Below are positions 24,770 through 37,435 of a DNA stretch of 64,000 bases, piece after piece. This stretch comes from Chrysomallon squamiferum. Taxonomy: Eukaryota > Mollusca > Gastropoda > Neomphalida > Peltospiridae. Below the pieces are notes generated by a model. That model made no database searches. It was not told the DNA's origin and was given only the letters and a program-made list of their open reading frames with translations. The stretch lies in contig CM022672.1 of the NCBI GenBank assembly GCA_012295275.1, forward strand, positions 25,865,930 to 25,929,929, in the 5' to 3' direction. Each line of letters opens with the position of its first letter. Within the stretch, counting starts at the first letter, position 1. The position numbers and the translations under genes are program-made.

Positions 24770-25061
24770 ATGACTCAGAAACCAGGAAACAGCAACAAGA
24801 ACAAGAACAAAAACGAACATAAACAACAGGTAAGATATATATATATATATATGTAAACACTTTTTTTTTTTAATTTACTTTTACCGTAACAAAGAAATAG
24901 TTAAAAAGTCCATTTCCTGAGTACTCCAGTGTTGTTGATATTATTAAATTTCCAACCTCCAGAAAATCAAAACAGAAAAATCACAAAATTCCAGTACAGG
25001 TATATCACCTACCTGCAGTCGGGAGTGAGACCAGGTGTGATCAAAGAGACTGAACATTCAG
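24770..25061 (+). other. Possible two-exon plus-strand transcript (speculative)
   Basis: ATG at 24770 opens 20 codons (MTQKPGNSNKNKNKNEHKQQ) that end exactly at a strong donor CAG|GTAAGA. A segment at 25019-25061 starts after ACCTGCAG, is open in the matching phase (SGVRPGVIKETEHS) and ends at a perfect donor CAG|GTAAGT. The implied 189-bp intron has a weak pyrimidine tract, CAGGTAAG-type motifs are unusually common here, and the product is low complexity. It may well be chance. Confidence 0.12.
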
Positions 25062-25440
25062 GTAAGTAATGGGTTAGCCCAACAGGTAAGTCTAATCCGA
25101 GCTCAAACACTGGGCTGAGGTAAATACCATGTAGACTCTTTGTACTGTGTTGGTCAGATTGTTATCTGCGAATGATGTCAGCTGAAAGCCACTTGAGATT
25201 GCAGTGGGAAGTATGAGGTATGCTAAGTACTACGAGTAACTTAAACAATATGGCAAATTAAAGTGGAATTATCACAGCTGAGATTTTGTCCTTTTAATTA
25301 CACCCATGTACTTGTTTGTGTGATAATAATGAGAGAAAGAAAGAGTGATTTAAAGATGAATTAGTTTTGATTTTATTGTCGTTTTATCACAGGCAAAATA
25401 CTGCAATTCTAAAGCACATATAGAATAAGAGAAAGAATAT

Positions 25441-25442
<2 letters not shown>

Positions 25443-25508
<66 letters not shown>
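25443..25508. repeat. (TA)n(AG)n microsatellite
   Basis: A short TA run continues directly into about 22 AG units. Confidence 0.95.
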
Positions 25509-25511
<3 letters not shown>

Positions 25512-25589
25512 AAATTCATGAATAGGAATAAATTATTAAAGATGGGATCAACCAATTATTAAAGATCAGATGAATTAATAATAGCAATT

Positions 25590-25700
25590 GCTTCTATTAT
25601 TATTATTATTCATATTCATATTATTCATATTATTATTATTATTATTATTATTATCATTTTTACTATTAACCACTGTTATCACCATCATCATCATCATTAT
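25590..25700. repeat. (ATT)n / (ATC)n simple sequence
   Basis: ATT triplets with CATATT interruptions, then a short ATC run at about 25679-25698. Confidence 0.85.
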
Positions 25701-25984
25701 AAAGAAATAAATAAAAAAAGAATCCACAATTTTCCCAGAGTTAAGTCTTTGAAGTTATAAACCTGTCATGTACTACCAAGTTACCTGTAATTTACTGATT
25801 AGATATACAACACTCCTGACTCAGGTAAGAAAACATACACAACTTTATGATGGGTCCTTATTCAAGAGTTACCTAACACAACAACTCCCAACAAAGCCCA
25901 ACATAGAATTGTGTAATGTTATTTACTACGAAAACATGTGTATAATGGGACCTGACAGGTAGTGACCAGTATTCAGAGGTTGAA

Positions 25985-26570
25985 ATCCAATCCTACATCC
26001 ATACATATTATACCTGACACAAAAAGCCTGAAGGTATTTCATTTAATAGGTGAAATAAAAATAATGTGTAGTATATGACTAATAAATACCAAAGCAGTTG
26101 ATATTAATATAATTATGTACACCATATTGTTAACCTTTATAAAAATTTACCAATATTTTCAAGTTAAAATTCAAATCTGTCTGTCCATATACTTGACACA
26201 GAAAGCCTGTAGGTATTTTATTTAATAGTTGAAATAAAAAAACAATGTGCAGGCGATGACTAATAATCATTAAAGTAACTGATATTAACAAAACTGATAA
26301 ACATACTGATAACATTTATAAAAATAATGTGTCAGATATGACTAATAATTATTAAAACAACCAATATTAATATAATTATATACACCATACTGATAATGTA
26401 TTACATGATCTATATTTAAAATCCAGTCTTTCCTGTATGTATACCTAACACAAAAGATCTGAAGGGATTTTATTTAACAGCTGAAGTAAAAGTAAAATGA
26501 CTAAAACAACTGATAGTCATACATTTATATATACCATACTGATAAATTCATAAATGATAACCTGGTATCA
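25985..26570. repeat. Diverged long-period tandem array (about 190 bp, 3-4 copies)
   Basis: The block ACAC(A)AAAAGCCTGAAGG, TATTTTATTTAATAG.TGAA, ATGACTAATAA and ATATACACCATACTGATAA recurs from about 25995, 26185, 26330 (partial) and 26450. Copies are well diverged. Open frames inside are not conserved between copies. Confidence 0.75.
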
Positions 26571-27893
26571 GTCACTGGCAGAGTGAGAAAAGTGCCTACA
26601 TTTAATAGATGACTTTTTAATAAGATGAAAGTACTGCAGTAGTACAGATTAATTTTTCCGAAATAATTATAATTGTTAATATTTTTTTTATTTTTAGGTC
26701 TAAAATGAGTTCATTGTATTCTTGCCTTCAGTGTATCAAATGAAAATAAAATATCACATGAGTTTGTTATTATTATATTTTTAATCATTATATTTTATTA
26801 TTATTCAAGATTGCTTTGAAGAAAAAAGGATTTGTAAATATGTTTAACTGTTTGTACCTTGAAAATGTATCTTGTGAAAGAACAAATAAAACAATAATTT
26901 GGAAGTACATAAAATATATTTAAACTATTGTTCATATCTCACAGATATTTTTAAAAGATATTTTCTACATTTCATATATATATTCTTCATTTACTGTTAG
27001 TAAATAAAATATATATAAACCATTGTTATGCACATATACACACATACATATTAACAGTAGCGTCATTAATTTTCATATTCTACAGTGTTTTTGACTTGGT
27101 CAGCATAAATGAAAAATGATTTGTATCGTCTAAGATTTCATTATCAAACAAAACAGCTCATTGTCTAGTAATGATTTCTTATAATTACAATGTGTGATAT
27201 CCAGGGCACAGAGGACATTAATGATTTTTATACTGACTATGTAACTAAATACCTACAAACTGATCATGTGATTTATTTTATACTTGGCTCCAGGTAAAAT
27301 CTTGTTCCCAATAATTTGTAAATAAAAGAAACCATTATAAATTTATAAATTTGATATTAGTAAAACGTTTTTGAAAGTTTTAATTTTTTTGTTTTTAAAT
27401 TCTGAAATGGGTAAACATGAATAATTTATATCATGATGGATAAAAGATAAAACTGATGTGTATATATGTCTGAGTGTACATTGGTCCATCTCTCTGTCTG
27501 TCTGTTTTGATATATTTCTTTTATTAAATTATATTCCAAGTGTTTCATTATGCCTTGTAATAATTAATGTATTATTATTATTATGAAATTAGAGTTTAGA
27601 ATGTTTGTTTATAAGTACACAGTATTCAAACGGAACAAGAAAGTGTAAAAACCCTGCAGACTTTCACAGGTCAGATAAAAACAGAAGTAAAACACACTCA
27701 AGTAAACACCCTTCGGCTTATTGCAGAAATGACTCACAAGAAACTGACCTTATTTTTATTTTATTACAAAACCTTTCAAAGTCTATTTTACCTAAAATAA
27801 CTGTTAGGCCTAATTAATAGTTGTACTTTAAAAATTAATATTTATAAAATTAGCATTTGTCAGGAAAATTATAAATAATTAAATACATAAATC

Positions 27894-27941
<48 letters not shown>

Positions 27942-30240
27942 CAACAACATCTATAATGAAAAGAAGAAAAAAACAGAAATTCCTCTGAGAAGAACTGAAC
28001 CAAGAACACTGAGATTTGAAACTAATAGATTTAACATATTTAACATTATGACTAAATAATGAATAATGTATACAATTAATTGAAATTGTGAATGTGACCA
28101 TGTAACAGGTACTTAATAAACAAACCACAGACCGCAAAGAGAATTAAAAATTAATAATTAATTACAGGTGCGAATGAACCAGCATGTGGTACATACTGAT
28201 ACATCAAGTAATGAGATCAAACATGAAACACAGACCACATTTTTGGGTGTGGTATGTTTGATTAGACTGTTTGTTTCAACACATAGGCCTACACAGTCAT
28301 TTGTGGTATAAACAATGTTTTTTAAGGTAATATATATATATATATATATAATATACATATATATATTATTATTATTATTATTTTGCTAGAGGAATGTTTT
28401 TAATGTAATACTTTTATAGATAATGTGTTTCGAAATAATACTGGTATAAACAATGTTTAAAGATAACATATATTTTTTTATAGACATATTTTAAAGTAAT
28501 ATCAGTTTAGTGTATGTGTTTGAAAATACTAGTAAAGGCAATGCGTTTTTATTCAATATTTTTATAATATAATGCCAAAAGTATAAAAGAGGGCTATTGA
28601 CAAAATGCAAAATATCTATTTCATAACCAGAATGTAGAATTCCTGAAAGTTAGAAGACAACAGAACATTTACATGAGTCGGTATAACAAGAAAAACATTA
28701 TAGGATTATTCTTCATGACTAGGCTTTAGTTATTTCCCAATCCAAACATTCTCTACTATTTATATGTAGGTAAAAGGTTGTGTCAAAGTTTACCCTTCTG
28801 CAATGAAGTCAGACAATTTGATTTATAATTTACTGTAGTTGTGAATATCTTTTTAGAATGTCATGTGATTTCTATGCAAAAGTTCTGTGTGTGTGTGTGT
28901 CTGTATACATACATGCATGAGTATATACTTTTATTTACATAAACTTCTATCTATGCCATTATCCATATCGATACATAATGCATAAAGTTATTTATGCTGT
29001 ATCAGCAAATTTTTAACAGTATTAATTTCAGCCATGAAAAAGTTTTGTGTTCTTCAAGACACTGACATACTCACATGTCACCGACTGGATTCACCACACA
29101 GTAAATTTCTGTACATGCTTTTAGAAGTGTTTTCTTGTTATGAGGTGTTCCAGTAAAAAGTAACATAACTGCCCGTATTAACCCAGTGTCAGACAGCTAA
29201 CTGCAGTGCATGTTAAAGTGTTATAAATATCTTGTGTCAGACAGATAGGTCATGCTTTTTCTCTTTCAGAAGGAAATGTTTCAGTTTATTTTGTTCTTAA
29301 ATGACACTTTCAACTTAATATAATGTAATTAATTATGTTTGTCATTTTATAAGAAATATAGTGAACAAAAAATACAAAAAAATCATCCGAATTCAAAAAT
29401 TCATCCAACTCTTATATTATTATTTTGAAATATTAATAATTATAATTTTCTAATATTAATAGAAGTATGTTGTGAGTGTATATATCTGAAGTGAATTATT
29501 TTTTTTCATTAGATTAGCTTTAATTCTGAAGAACTTTGTTGTATGGGTTGTATCTGTATGTGTGTCTATATATGTATGTATGAAAATGTATGTGTGTACA
29601 TGTGTCTGTGTCTGTATGTATGTGTGTATCACCACATTTATATCACAGTGTACCTTACATTTTATCTAGATATAACAGTTAACATGATTATTATACATAT
29701 GTGTATAATAAGCTCATATAACACATTATTAGACGTACACAAATACTTACATTGAGTGCCATTACGATCATCACCACTTACATCAATGAATTAAACACTG
29801 TGAATTAAACACATTCTTTGCACTCACAGCCGGTATTCACTGCTCACTTTTATCTACACTGACAAACAACACAGTGTCAAAAACAAGTCAACCAGAACTG
29901 AAACACCTCCTGTGTTTTCTGTTTTCTTTTCGTTTTGTTTTCCGCGAATCCACTGGAGTATATGAACTGAAAGATTTAAATTTTATTTATTTCTCTCTGT
30001 GTGTGTCCAGTGAATTAATCCAGAGAAAAGGCAACAAACAGCCGACCAGGGATAGGTATATACAGGTGCATAACACTTTTAGTCCACAGTCTTTACTCAC
30101 ACAAACTCACTTTGTCTGTTAGTAATTTCCTTGCTCACCATGCAGTAATTTGCCTGGCAGCAGAAGACACACTGTTATGATATATGAGTCTACATGAGAA
30201 AACCAGCTGTGCTCTTTAGTTAAGGGGGTGGGAGTTTAAG
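26571..30240. other. Intronic DNA with simple repeats, no gene recognised
   Basis: Contains (AAAT)n at about 27896-27941, (TA)n at about 28330-28351, short TATG/TGTG stretches near 28885 and 29550-29630, and a fragment of the 22.1-22.4 kb array at about 28725-28746. No exon could be supported. Confidence 0.4.
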
Positions 30241-30264
30241 AAAACTGATTATATATTAACTATA

Positions 30265-31050
30265 GTGACTGTACAGGTAAATGAGTATTAAATTAAAATG
30301 GTGACTGTACAGGTAAATGAGTATTAAATTAAAATGGTGACTGTACAGGTAAATGAATATTAAATTAAAATGGTGACTGTACAGGTAAATGAGTATTAAA
30401 TTAAAATAAATGAATATTGACTGTACAGGTAAATGAAAATGATATTAAATTAAAATAGTGACTGTACAGGTAAATGAGTATTAAATTAAAATGGTGACTG
30501 TACAGGTAAATGAGTATTAAATTAAAATGGTGACTGTACAGGTAAATGAGTATTAAATTAAAATGGTGACTGTACAGGTAAATGAGTATTAAATTAAAAT
30601 GGTGACTGTACAGGTAAATGAATATTAAATTAAAATGGTGACTGTACAGGTAAATGAATATTAAATTAAAATGGTGACTGTATAGGTAAATGAGTATTAA
30701 ACAAAAATGGTGACTGTACAGGTAAATGAATATTAAATTAAAATGGTGACTGTACAGGTAATTAGTATTAAATGAAAATTGTGGGGACTGTACATTAGGT
30801 AAAATGAAAATTGTGGCTGTACAGGTAACTAAGTATTAAACAAAAATTGGTCACTGTACAGGTAAATAGCATTAAGTAAAAACAGTAACTGTACAGGTAA
30901 ATAGTATTAAATGAAAATTATCCTGTACAGGTAACTAAATATTAAATTGAAATGGTGACTGTACAGGTAAATAGGTAATAAATGAAAATGGTGACTGTAC
31001 AGGTAAATAAATATTTACATAAAAACAGAAAAATGACTTTACATGTAAAT
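30265..31050. repeat. 36-bp minisatellite, about 20 copies
   Basis: The unit begins GTGACTGTACAGGTAAATGA and continues GTATTAAATTAAAATG. About 14 copies to 30770 are nearly identical; those beyond are diverged and vary in length. On the minus (gene) strand each unit reads TCATTTACCTGTACAG, which resembles a 3' splice site. Confidence 0.95.
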
Positions 31051-31193
31051 GACAGTAATGACAATTATGATAAATAGGAGTTAACTAACTTAAAGAAAAA
31101 TGTCAACAAAGTGTAATTAAGTAAATTAAAACAGAAAAATAAACTGTATTATTTACTCAACAAAAATAAAATGATGACTGAACTACTAGTATC

Positions 31194-31196
<3 letters not shown>

Positions 31197-31231
<35 letters not shown>
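31197..31231. repeat. (AC)n microsatellite
   Basis: About 17 AC units followed by a short (TA) run. Confidence 0.95.
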
Positions 31232-31232
<1 letters not shown>

Positions 31233-31699
31233 TCTATATATATATAAGTTGCTTAGCAGGGTCTTTTTTTTTAATTTTTATTTTTTTATCTTTTTTTTTG
31301 TCCAAGCTTGACCTTATCCAATTAGAGGAATAAAGGTGATAAGCGTGGACCTGAGGCAGGTCTGAGCAGATGACAGCCTCTGACACTAATCTATTGTAGA
31401 GAAGTAATTTCCAATTAAAATCTGTCCTGACACGCACACACAGTCAGAGCTGGCTGGTGGCAGAGTGTGACTAAATCAAGTAGCTCAGTTGTGACACACA
31501 ACAAAGTGACTGTCACCTCAGAACTGTGAAGATGAACCAAGTGTGAATGACAAAAGCTTGAAAACTAACAATACTGAGCAGTTTGTAAAAAAAAAAAAAA
31601 AAAAAAAAACACAAAACAAAATTCCAGCACTTTTGTGTGTGTAAATGATTGATCAGATGTCTGAAATAAAGTTAATAGCTGATTTATTGTTGTTGTTAT

Positions 31700-32110
31700 T
31701 GTTATTGTTATATTTTGTTTTTATTTGATCAATTAATTAATTTATTTTATTATATTATTTTATTTTTTTATATTATTATTACTGTTATTATTATTATTAT
31801 TATTATTAGTGTTTATTTGTTTTTTTGTTTTTTTTTCTTTTTTAATTTCCATCTTCTTTTCTTAATATATAAAGGATACTAGTAACTTGAGTTTTTCTAT
31901 TATTTCTTTAAATAAAAAAAATAAAAAAGAATGAAAACCTTTCTCAGTATAAAAAAAAAAAATTAAAATTAAAAAAAAAATTAAAAAAATAAACCTTTAA
32001 AATATGTTAATAGCCAAATTTTCAAACATTATTTTATGGTCATTTATTATTTATTTTATTTTTTTAGTGAATTATTAAATTTAAAAAAATGATTTTATTT
32101 TTCTTGAATG
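31700..32110. repeat. Low-complexity T/A-rich tract
   Basis: TTATT and AAAAATT runs with homopolymer A and T tracts. No coding content. Confidence 0.7.
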
Positions 32111-32381
32111 TTACTATCAATCATTTTAGAAATAAAATAACAGTGTGTTGAGATTGAATGGTTCAGTGAACACAGGTAAACAGAAAACAAGAATTACAGG
32201 TATCAGTTTTGCAGGTTTGAAGAGGTGGTAACTATGACAACAACAAAAAATAACAGTGTCATATTTGTTTAACAGTGAAATATGTATGTATTCAAGTTTA
32301 CATTGGTGTATGAGTGATTGTCAGTTCAGTTCCTGTCAAGCACCAAAAATAACTTTTTTAATAGTCAGTGTTAAATTATAT

Positions 32382-32383
<2 letters not shown>

Positions 32384-32446
<63 letters not shown>
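32384..32446. repeat. (GT)n microsatellite
   Basis: About 31 GT units in the intron about 630 bp downstream (minus sense) of the LZTS-like exon. Confidence 0.97.
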
Positions 32447-33074
32447 TAAAATATGATCTTGGCTTTATTTATCTTGTTAAAAAATCTTTTGATTTATATT
32501 TATTCTTCTAATTGCAAAAAAAAAAAAAAACATTCCTCAACTTCTGCTAAAGAAAGGCTACAAAATGTTTATTCAGACTGAGTGAACAATTAATTGAAAA
32601 GAAATAAAGAAATACATATGTGTGTGTGTTTGTGTCTTTGTATGTGTGTGCATGTGTGTGTATATGTATCTCACTCATTCAGACTTGCATCTATACATTA
32701 CTTAGATAAAATGATTGCACCTGATGAAAGTATTCACTATTTTTTATATACATGTAATTAGCTCATACAGGAAAAAATAAAAAATAACTAAATTAATTTA
32801 CAATAATTGGCAACTTTTTTTTAAGTCTAAATGTTTGGAAACAAGGAATGCTTATTTAAAAAAATAAAATTGCATCTTGTAACTTAAAACTGGGAAAACA
32901 AACTTCAAAGTTAAGAAAACCTATCATGTTTCTCTTTGCATTTTTTCTTCTTGTTCATCTATTCGGATTTCTAAATTTGTAATTAATTAATTTTTTTTTT
33001 TTTTTTACTTTAATCAACAGAGTGGAAAAAACAGATATTAAAAAAAGAATTAATAAATTGTGAGGACTACTTGC

Positions 33075-33749
33075 CTGTGGTGGATGGAAGACTCCACTTT
33101 CAGGTGCAATGTTGGGTGGGGCTCTGTCCAGATCTTCGTAGATGTTTGTCAGCTGTTTGTCAGGGTCGAGGCCGTCGTTGCTATGACAACCGCGGAGATT
33201 TGAGATGCCGCCGTTGATGCTGGTCTTGAGCGCTGCGGGAGACCAGGTTTTCCTGCGACACTGGCTGGTGGAGGGGTAGTACAGGTAGCTGGAATGGCTG
33301 GCGTGGAAGTTCTCTCTGGCGGAATGCTCAGACGCACAGGACGAAGTGCTGTACGTCCGTCTGTACGGAGGCTGGGATGTCGGCTGGGACAGGTAGGAAG
33401 CTGAGGAGTGTGTGTGGTAGTAGTCTCCGTGTTGTGGAGTTGAATGCTGGGACAGGTGCGATACAGAATGTGTGGAGCCGATGGACATGCGGGACGATGC
33501 TGACGTTGGTGTTGAATGATATGACTGACTCGTGTGACCCTGTGACCCGGATTTGACTCTTGGTGGGATTATGGAATAGTCAGCGTCGGCATCGTTGTCA
33601 TGGATGGGGTCGAAGATGTAGCGAAGTTCGTGTGAGTACGTGGAGTAGTTGGACAGAGGACTGTACACCTCGTCCTGACTTGTCGTACTTCCTGCCTCAT
33701 CGTCGTGGACAACACCCTCAGAACCAGCAGAGGAATTATGGCAAGCCAT
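33075..33749 (-). CDS. LZTS: LZTS/N4BP3-family protein, N-terminal coding exon
   Basis: Encodes residues 1-225 (MACHNSSAGSEGVV...). The region is rich in Ser, Tyr, His and Thr and probably disordered, as in the N-terminal half of LZTS proteins. Visible segments include YSTYSHELRYIFDPIHD (about 36-52), RRKTWSPAALKTSINGG (about 164-180) and QLTNIYEDLDRAPP (about 199-212). The start ATG at 33749 has a strong context (A at -3, G at +4). Codon use is visibly GC-richer than the surroundings. The ORF runs on past 33075 into non-coding T/A-rich sequence, so the exon end is set by the CAG|GCAAGT donor, which keeps phase 0 with the exon at 10745. Assignment to the same gene rests on strand, phase, family architecture and total length (656). 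A further small exon between the two is possible. Confidence 0.85.
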
Positions 33750-33769
33750 CTTTATTCATTTCTTAATGA
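33750..33769 (-). promoter_or_regulatory. 5' leader segment with overlapping upstream ORF
   Basis: A good acceptor (TTTTCCTTACAG) ends at 33770, leaving a 20-nt leader before the main ATG. The leader holds another ATG at 33759 that opens a seven-codon frame (MNKDGLP), stopping at 33736 inside the main coding sequence in another frame. Such overlapping uORFs usually lower translation of the main frame. Confidence 0.7.
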
Positions 33770-34525
33770 CTGTAAGGAAAACAAAACAATAAAAGTTAAT
33801 AAATAAATAAGTAATAAAAATACAAAGACAATAATAATAATAATAAAAACACCAATAATAATATTAATAATGGTAACTATAATAACAGAACATTATTATC
33901 AAAACAACAAGTATTTGAAGCAAACAGTGATTATTCAGTCTGAGTAAGCAATTTGTGACGAGTGTTACTCAGTCTCAATAAACGTTTACAACAAATAACA
34001 GGGAATAGAAATTAACTTAAAAGAACCAGTCATCATTAGATGCTCTATTTTAACTTGTATCATATCTGTTAATTATAATAAGTTGTCAGTATCTCTCAAA
34101 CTGAAAAAAATATATGTACATATATAATTATAACAACTATAGCTTCCTATATCCACTGATACATCTGTACAAATATTAACACAATTATAGATGTAGCCCA
34201 CATAATTATTAAACATATAAAGAAAGAGACCTATCATTACAGATACTTTTGAATAATAATAAGTACAAAAATGGTGTGAAAATGAAATAAAACAAGGATT
34301 TCAAAAAAAAAAAAAAAAAAATAATAAATAAAAAAATAAAAATAACTTTAATGAAAATGTTTAAACTTGAGTCAGTATTTTCAGATTCTTTTAGCATACA
34401 CCACCCATTAAACACCTGCTTCATAACATTCTCATTTGATCTGTTAATTTTCTTTTAACAGTGATTCAAAGCATGTTTAATTATTCAAAACTTGCAAAGC
34501 AGTATGAACATTCTATTGGCCTAAA

Positions 34526-34557
<32 letters not shown>

Positions 34558-34575
34558 ATAATAATAATAATAATC
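34526..34575. repeat. (ACT)n(AAT)n compound microsatellite
   Basis: About 10 ACT units followed by about 6 AAT units. The ORF over it is poly-Thr/poly-Asn translation. Confidence 0.95.
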
Positions 34576-34971
34576 TAAACATTACAGAGATTAACACTTT
34601 AAACTATCTCTTCACAAGAACCTATAAAATAATTTTTTCCCACAGAAAACAAAAACTGGAGAATCTGGTTGGAAGTAAGGTTCAGAAATCTGAGACACAG
34701 ATTCCAGTCTTCAGACATGAAATGAAGACTTTAACAATGTTTTTTTAAACTTTAATTAATGTCATTTCCCAACAGCATGTGCCGAGAGGTTTGGTCATGT
34801 TTAGCAGTTTGAATTATTACATGTAGAATGTAGAGAGTTAAGTAATTATATGTAGAATGTAGATAGTTAATTTAAATTCAATTTAGACATAGCTTAAACA
34901 CATATGCAAATAGTTTTGGTCATGATAAAAAGTTTAACTAATTACATATAGTATGTACATGGAGATATTAT

Positions 34972-35004
34972 GTGTGTGTGTGTGTGTGTGTGTGTGTGAG
35001 TGTG

Positions 35005-35058
<54 letters not shown>
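34972..35058. repeat. (TG)n(AG)n compound microsatellite
   Basis: About 17 TG-type units and then about 24 AG units. The minus-strand ORF here is Ser-Leu and Thr-His repeat translation. Confidence 0.95.
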
Positions 35059-35066
<8 letters not shown>

Positions 35067-35439
35067 ATAACATATGGTCTGAACATGTAGATAACAGATA
35101 TGCATTTTCTTAATGTAAGTCTGATTTGAAGATTGCATGTACAGATACAGTAGAGGTTTGATCATGACAAGATGCTTACTTTGCATACACATAAAGTCTC
35201 TTTTCCAAATTAAGTCTAATTCAAGATATATCTGATGGGTGATATATCTGATGGGTGAAGTAAAAACATGGAGTCATGCAAGGCATAACAGAATGTTGTC
35301 TGATCATAATGAAATAAGAGAGACTGTAGACTCAGCTCTTAATGACATTCTCTTTGAGATAGGTATCATTATGTTTAGCAACATACATATATATATATGA
35401 ACAAAAATTCACCTTCCTGTAACATGAAAGGGACACAAA

Positions 35440-35505
35440 CCAAACATGGAGCACTAGCTGGATTGTGAAATATCTCAATATGTTCCTTAGATGATAGATC
35501 CTGTT
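35440..35505. mobile_element. SINE-like fragment
   Basis: GGAGCACTAGCTGGA here matches GGAGCACTGGCTGGA at 54436, and both are followed by an A-rich segment and a short degenerate tail. From memory, this motif occurs in the body of tRNA-derived SINEs widespread in molluscs. I could not check it against a library. Confidence 0.3.
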
Positions 35506-36255
35506 CGTATTAGACTTCAGTTCTGTTTTCTAACCATGAAAACTATATAGTCTGTTACTTACATTTATCTAGTGAGTAAGAACCAACATGTGTACAACAT
35601 GTGTACAACATCTGACCCACACCCGAGGTCAAACTGTAGGTCTGATCACTACCAGGTCTTGACTTGGACTAGAAGCATCCGTCTTGAGCTGCAATCTCAT
35701 AGTCACATTGTTCACATTACTGGACATGCTTATCTCTTTCCATCTTAATTAAAATATTCTGTTATCAGCTCAGAGTCGAACAGCTGGCTAATTAATAACT
35801 ATTTGTGTAATTAATGTAACAGACTTTGACTTACAAGTAACAGATTTCACTTACACAGATTTCCTCTCTGGGTAAGTGGATTACAAGTTACTTGTCCACT
35901 GGTTGTATTGAAAGATGTGTCAGCAGACTCTGTGTTGTTGTGTTAAGATGACACCTGGCTGACTGCGGTTAACAAAGTGGTTGTAGTAAGTAACAGACTG
36001 TTTTCAGTTGAAAATGTTTGTTACATGTATGTATGTATGTATGTATGTATGCATATGTGTATGTAATTTGTTTTACCTATTTGACATGTAACTTCAGTAT
36101 AACTACTAACTAATATAAAAGTAAATAAATATATATCAACCCAACACATTTATTCTGATAATAGTTATTGTCTATAAACAATTCCTATTGGGAATAACTA
36201 ACTACACAAGTAGATACACATACACTAAACACACCTTCACACTAACAAATATATA

Positions 36256-36440
36256 TACAAACACACACACACACACACACTGATATACATACACAGGTAA
36301 ACACATAAACACACTGATATACACACACAGGTAAACACATAAACACACATATACACAGATAAACATAGTTGCACACACACACACACACACATGTCCACCC
36401 ACACCCAGACACATCCATATAAACACAGACACAGACATTC
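36256..36440. repeat. AC-rich simple sequence with short tandem duplication
   Basis: (AC)n interrupted by CTGATATACA and CAGGTAAACACATAA, the latter duplicated. Opposite-strand ORFs here are Cys/Val-rich repeat translations. Confidence 0.85.
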
Positions 36441-37435
36441 ATGAATATTCTAACAGCACCTTATTGTGCTGAAATGTTAAACTGCTCATTACAATAAAAA
36501 TAAAAAACCCAGTGGTTCTAAGTATGAAAGGTTACACACAATGGAAAACAATTTGTAAACTCCTTCAAAAATGTGTATTCGGTCTGGCTCAGACAACACT
36601 AAAGTATTTTTATTATTATTCACACGAAACCAACTGTGTGAAAAATTATATTCAGTTTATAAGCCTCATTATAGTTTTCATGTCACACACTAAAATCACT
36701 TGAGTCTATGAACATTGTTGTAGCGATATCACTGTAATAAAGAAACATACTTTAATAATGAAGCAGGGGTCTATAATATTTAATATAATTGTATACAGAA
36801 TTATGTACTGTATGAAAAACAGTTTCATTTTATGGACTGAAATTTACATTATCACTGTACACAATTTTGTAGTGAAAAAAAAGTTAAAATTCTTTAAATA
36901 TTTTTTTGTGTCAGATAACAATTTTATACAATCAATGTGAAAATCAGTATTATTTTGATCACAACTATCAATCATCGGTAAACATTTTTTAAAATCTGTA
37001 TGTTTAAAAAAATAAACAAATGTTTGTAGGTGTATTACTAGAACATTTGATCAGTTCATTATTAATCGGTTATTTTTAGTAATTTGGTAAGTTTTAGGAG
37101 TAAACTAGATGCATTTCCTTTTTCAAATCAGGTGAGCAATTATATGAATTTGCTGTTTCTGTATACACAGAATTATAGTGTGTCATGGAGCATTGGTTAT
37201 AATAAGTATAAACTGAAGTCCATTGGGAAGATATACATTTATATTCATAAATAACAGACTACATCTCATACTGTCAGGTAATATGTACACATGTGTTTTT
37301 ATGTGCCTATAAACATGTATTATTAATAGTTATAGCCAGGGGTATCACAACATCTGGTGTATTCTCAATACAGTGATGAAGTTCTCACTTTGTCTAATTA
37401 AAATTCAGTTGGGCGTGTACATACAAGGACAAACC

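Larger units (their letters stand above)
10746..33074 (-). other. Large intron (about 22.3 kb) of the LZTS-like gene, GC-AG type
   Basis: It joins the exon ending at 33075 to the exon starting at 10745. The donor reads CAG|GCAAGT and the acceptor TTTTCTAG|AAT. Exon 1 ends after a complete codon and exon 2 opens in phase 0. The nearest GT donor (A|GTAGTC, GT at 33070-33069) would be phase 1 and would meet a stop within four codons. The intron is mostly repeats, listed separately. A small internal cassette exon cannot be excluded (see 17561-17608). Confidence 0.75.
33770..37435. other. Upstream or 5' intronic DNA of the LZTS-like gene, no coding exon recognised
   Basis: AT-rich. Contains (ACT)n(AAT)n at 34526-34575, (TG)n(AG)n at 34972-35058, (TATG)n at about 36026-36050, AC-rich sequence at 36256-36440 and a SINE-like fragment at about 35440-35505. 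No splice-bounded exon could be supported. Confidence 0.4.

Noticed and set aside
33069-33072. GT donor four bases inside the intron
   Set aside because: It would leave phase 1, and joining to 10745 gives a stop within four codons. The GC donor keeps frame.
32955-33074. Extension of the N-terminal frame to 264 residues
   Set aside because: The extra codons come from T/A-rich intron sequence (poly-Lys, Leu/Ile-rich) past a donor. The exon ends at 33075.
33149-33337. Alternate-frame ORF inside the N-terminal exon (and the plus-strand ORF at 33560-33766)
   Set aside because: Shadow frames of GC-richer coding sequence with no independent support.
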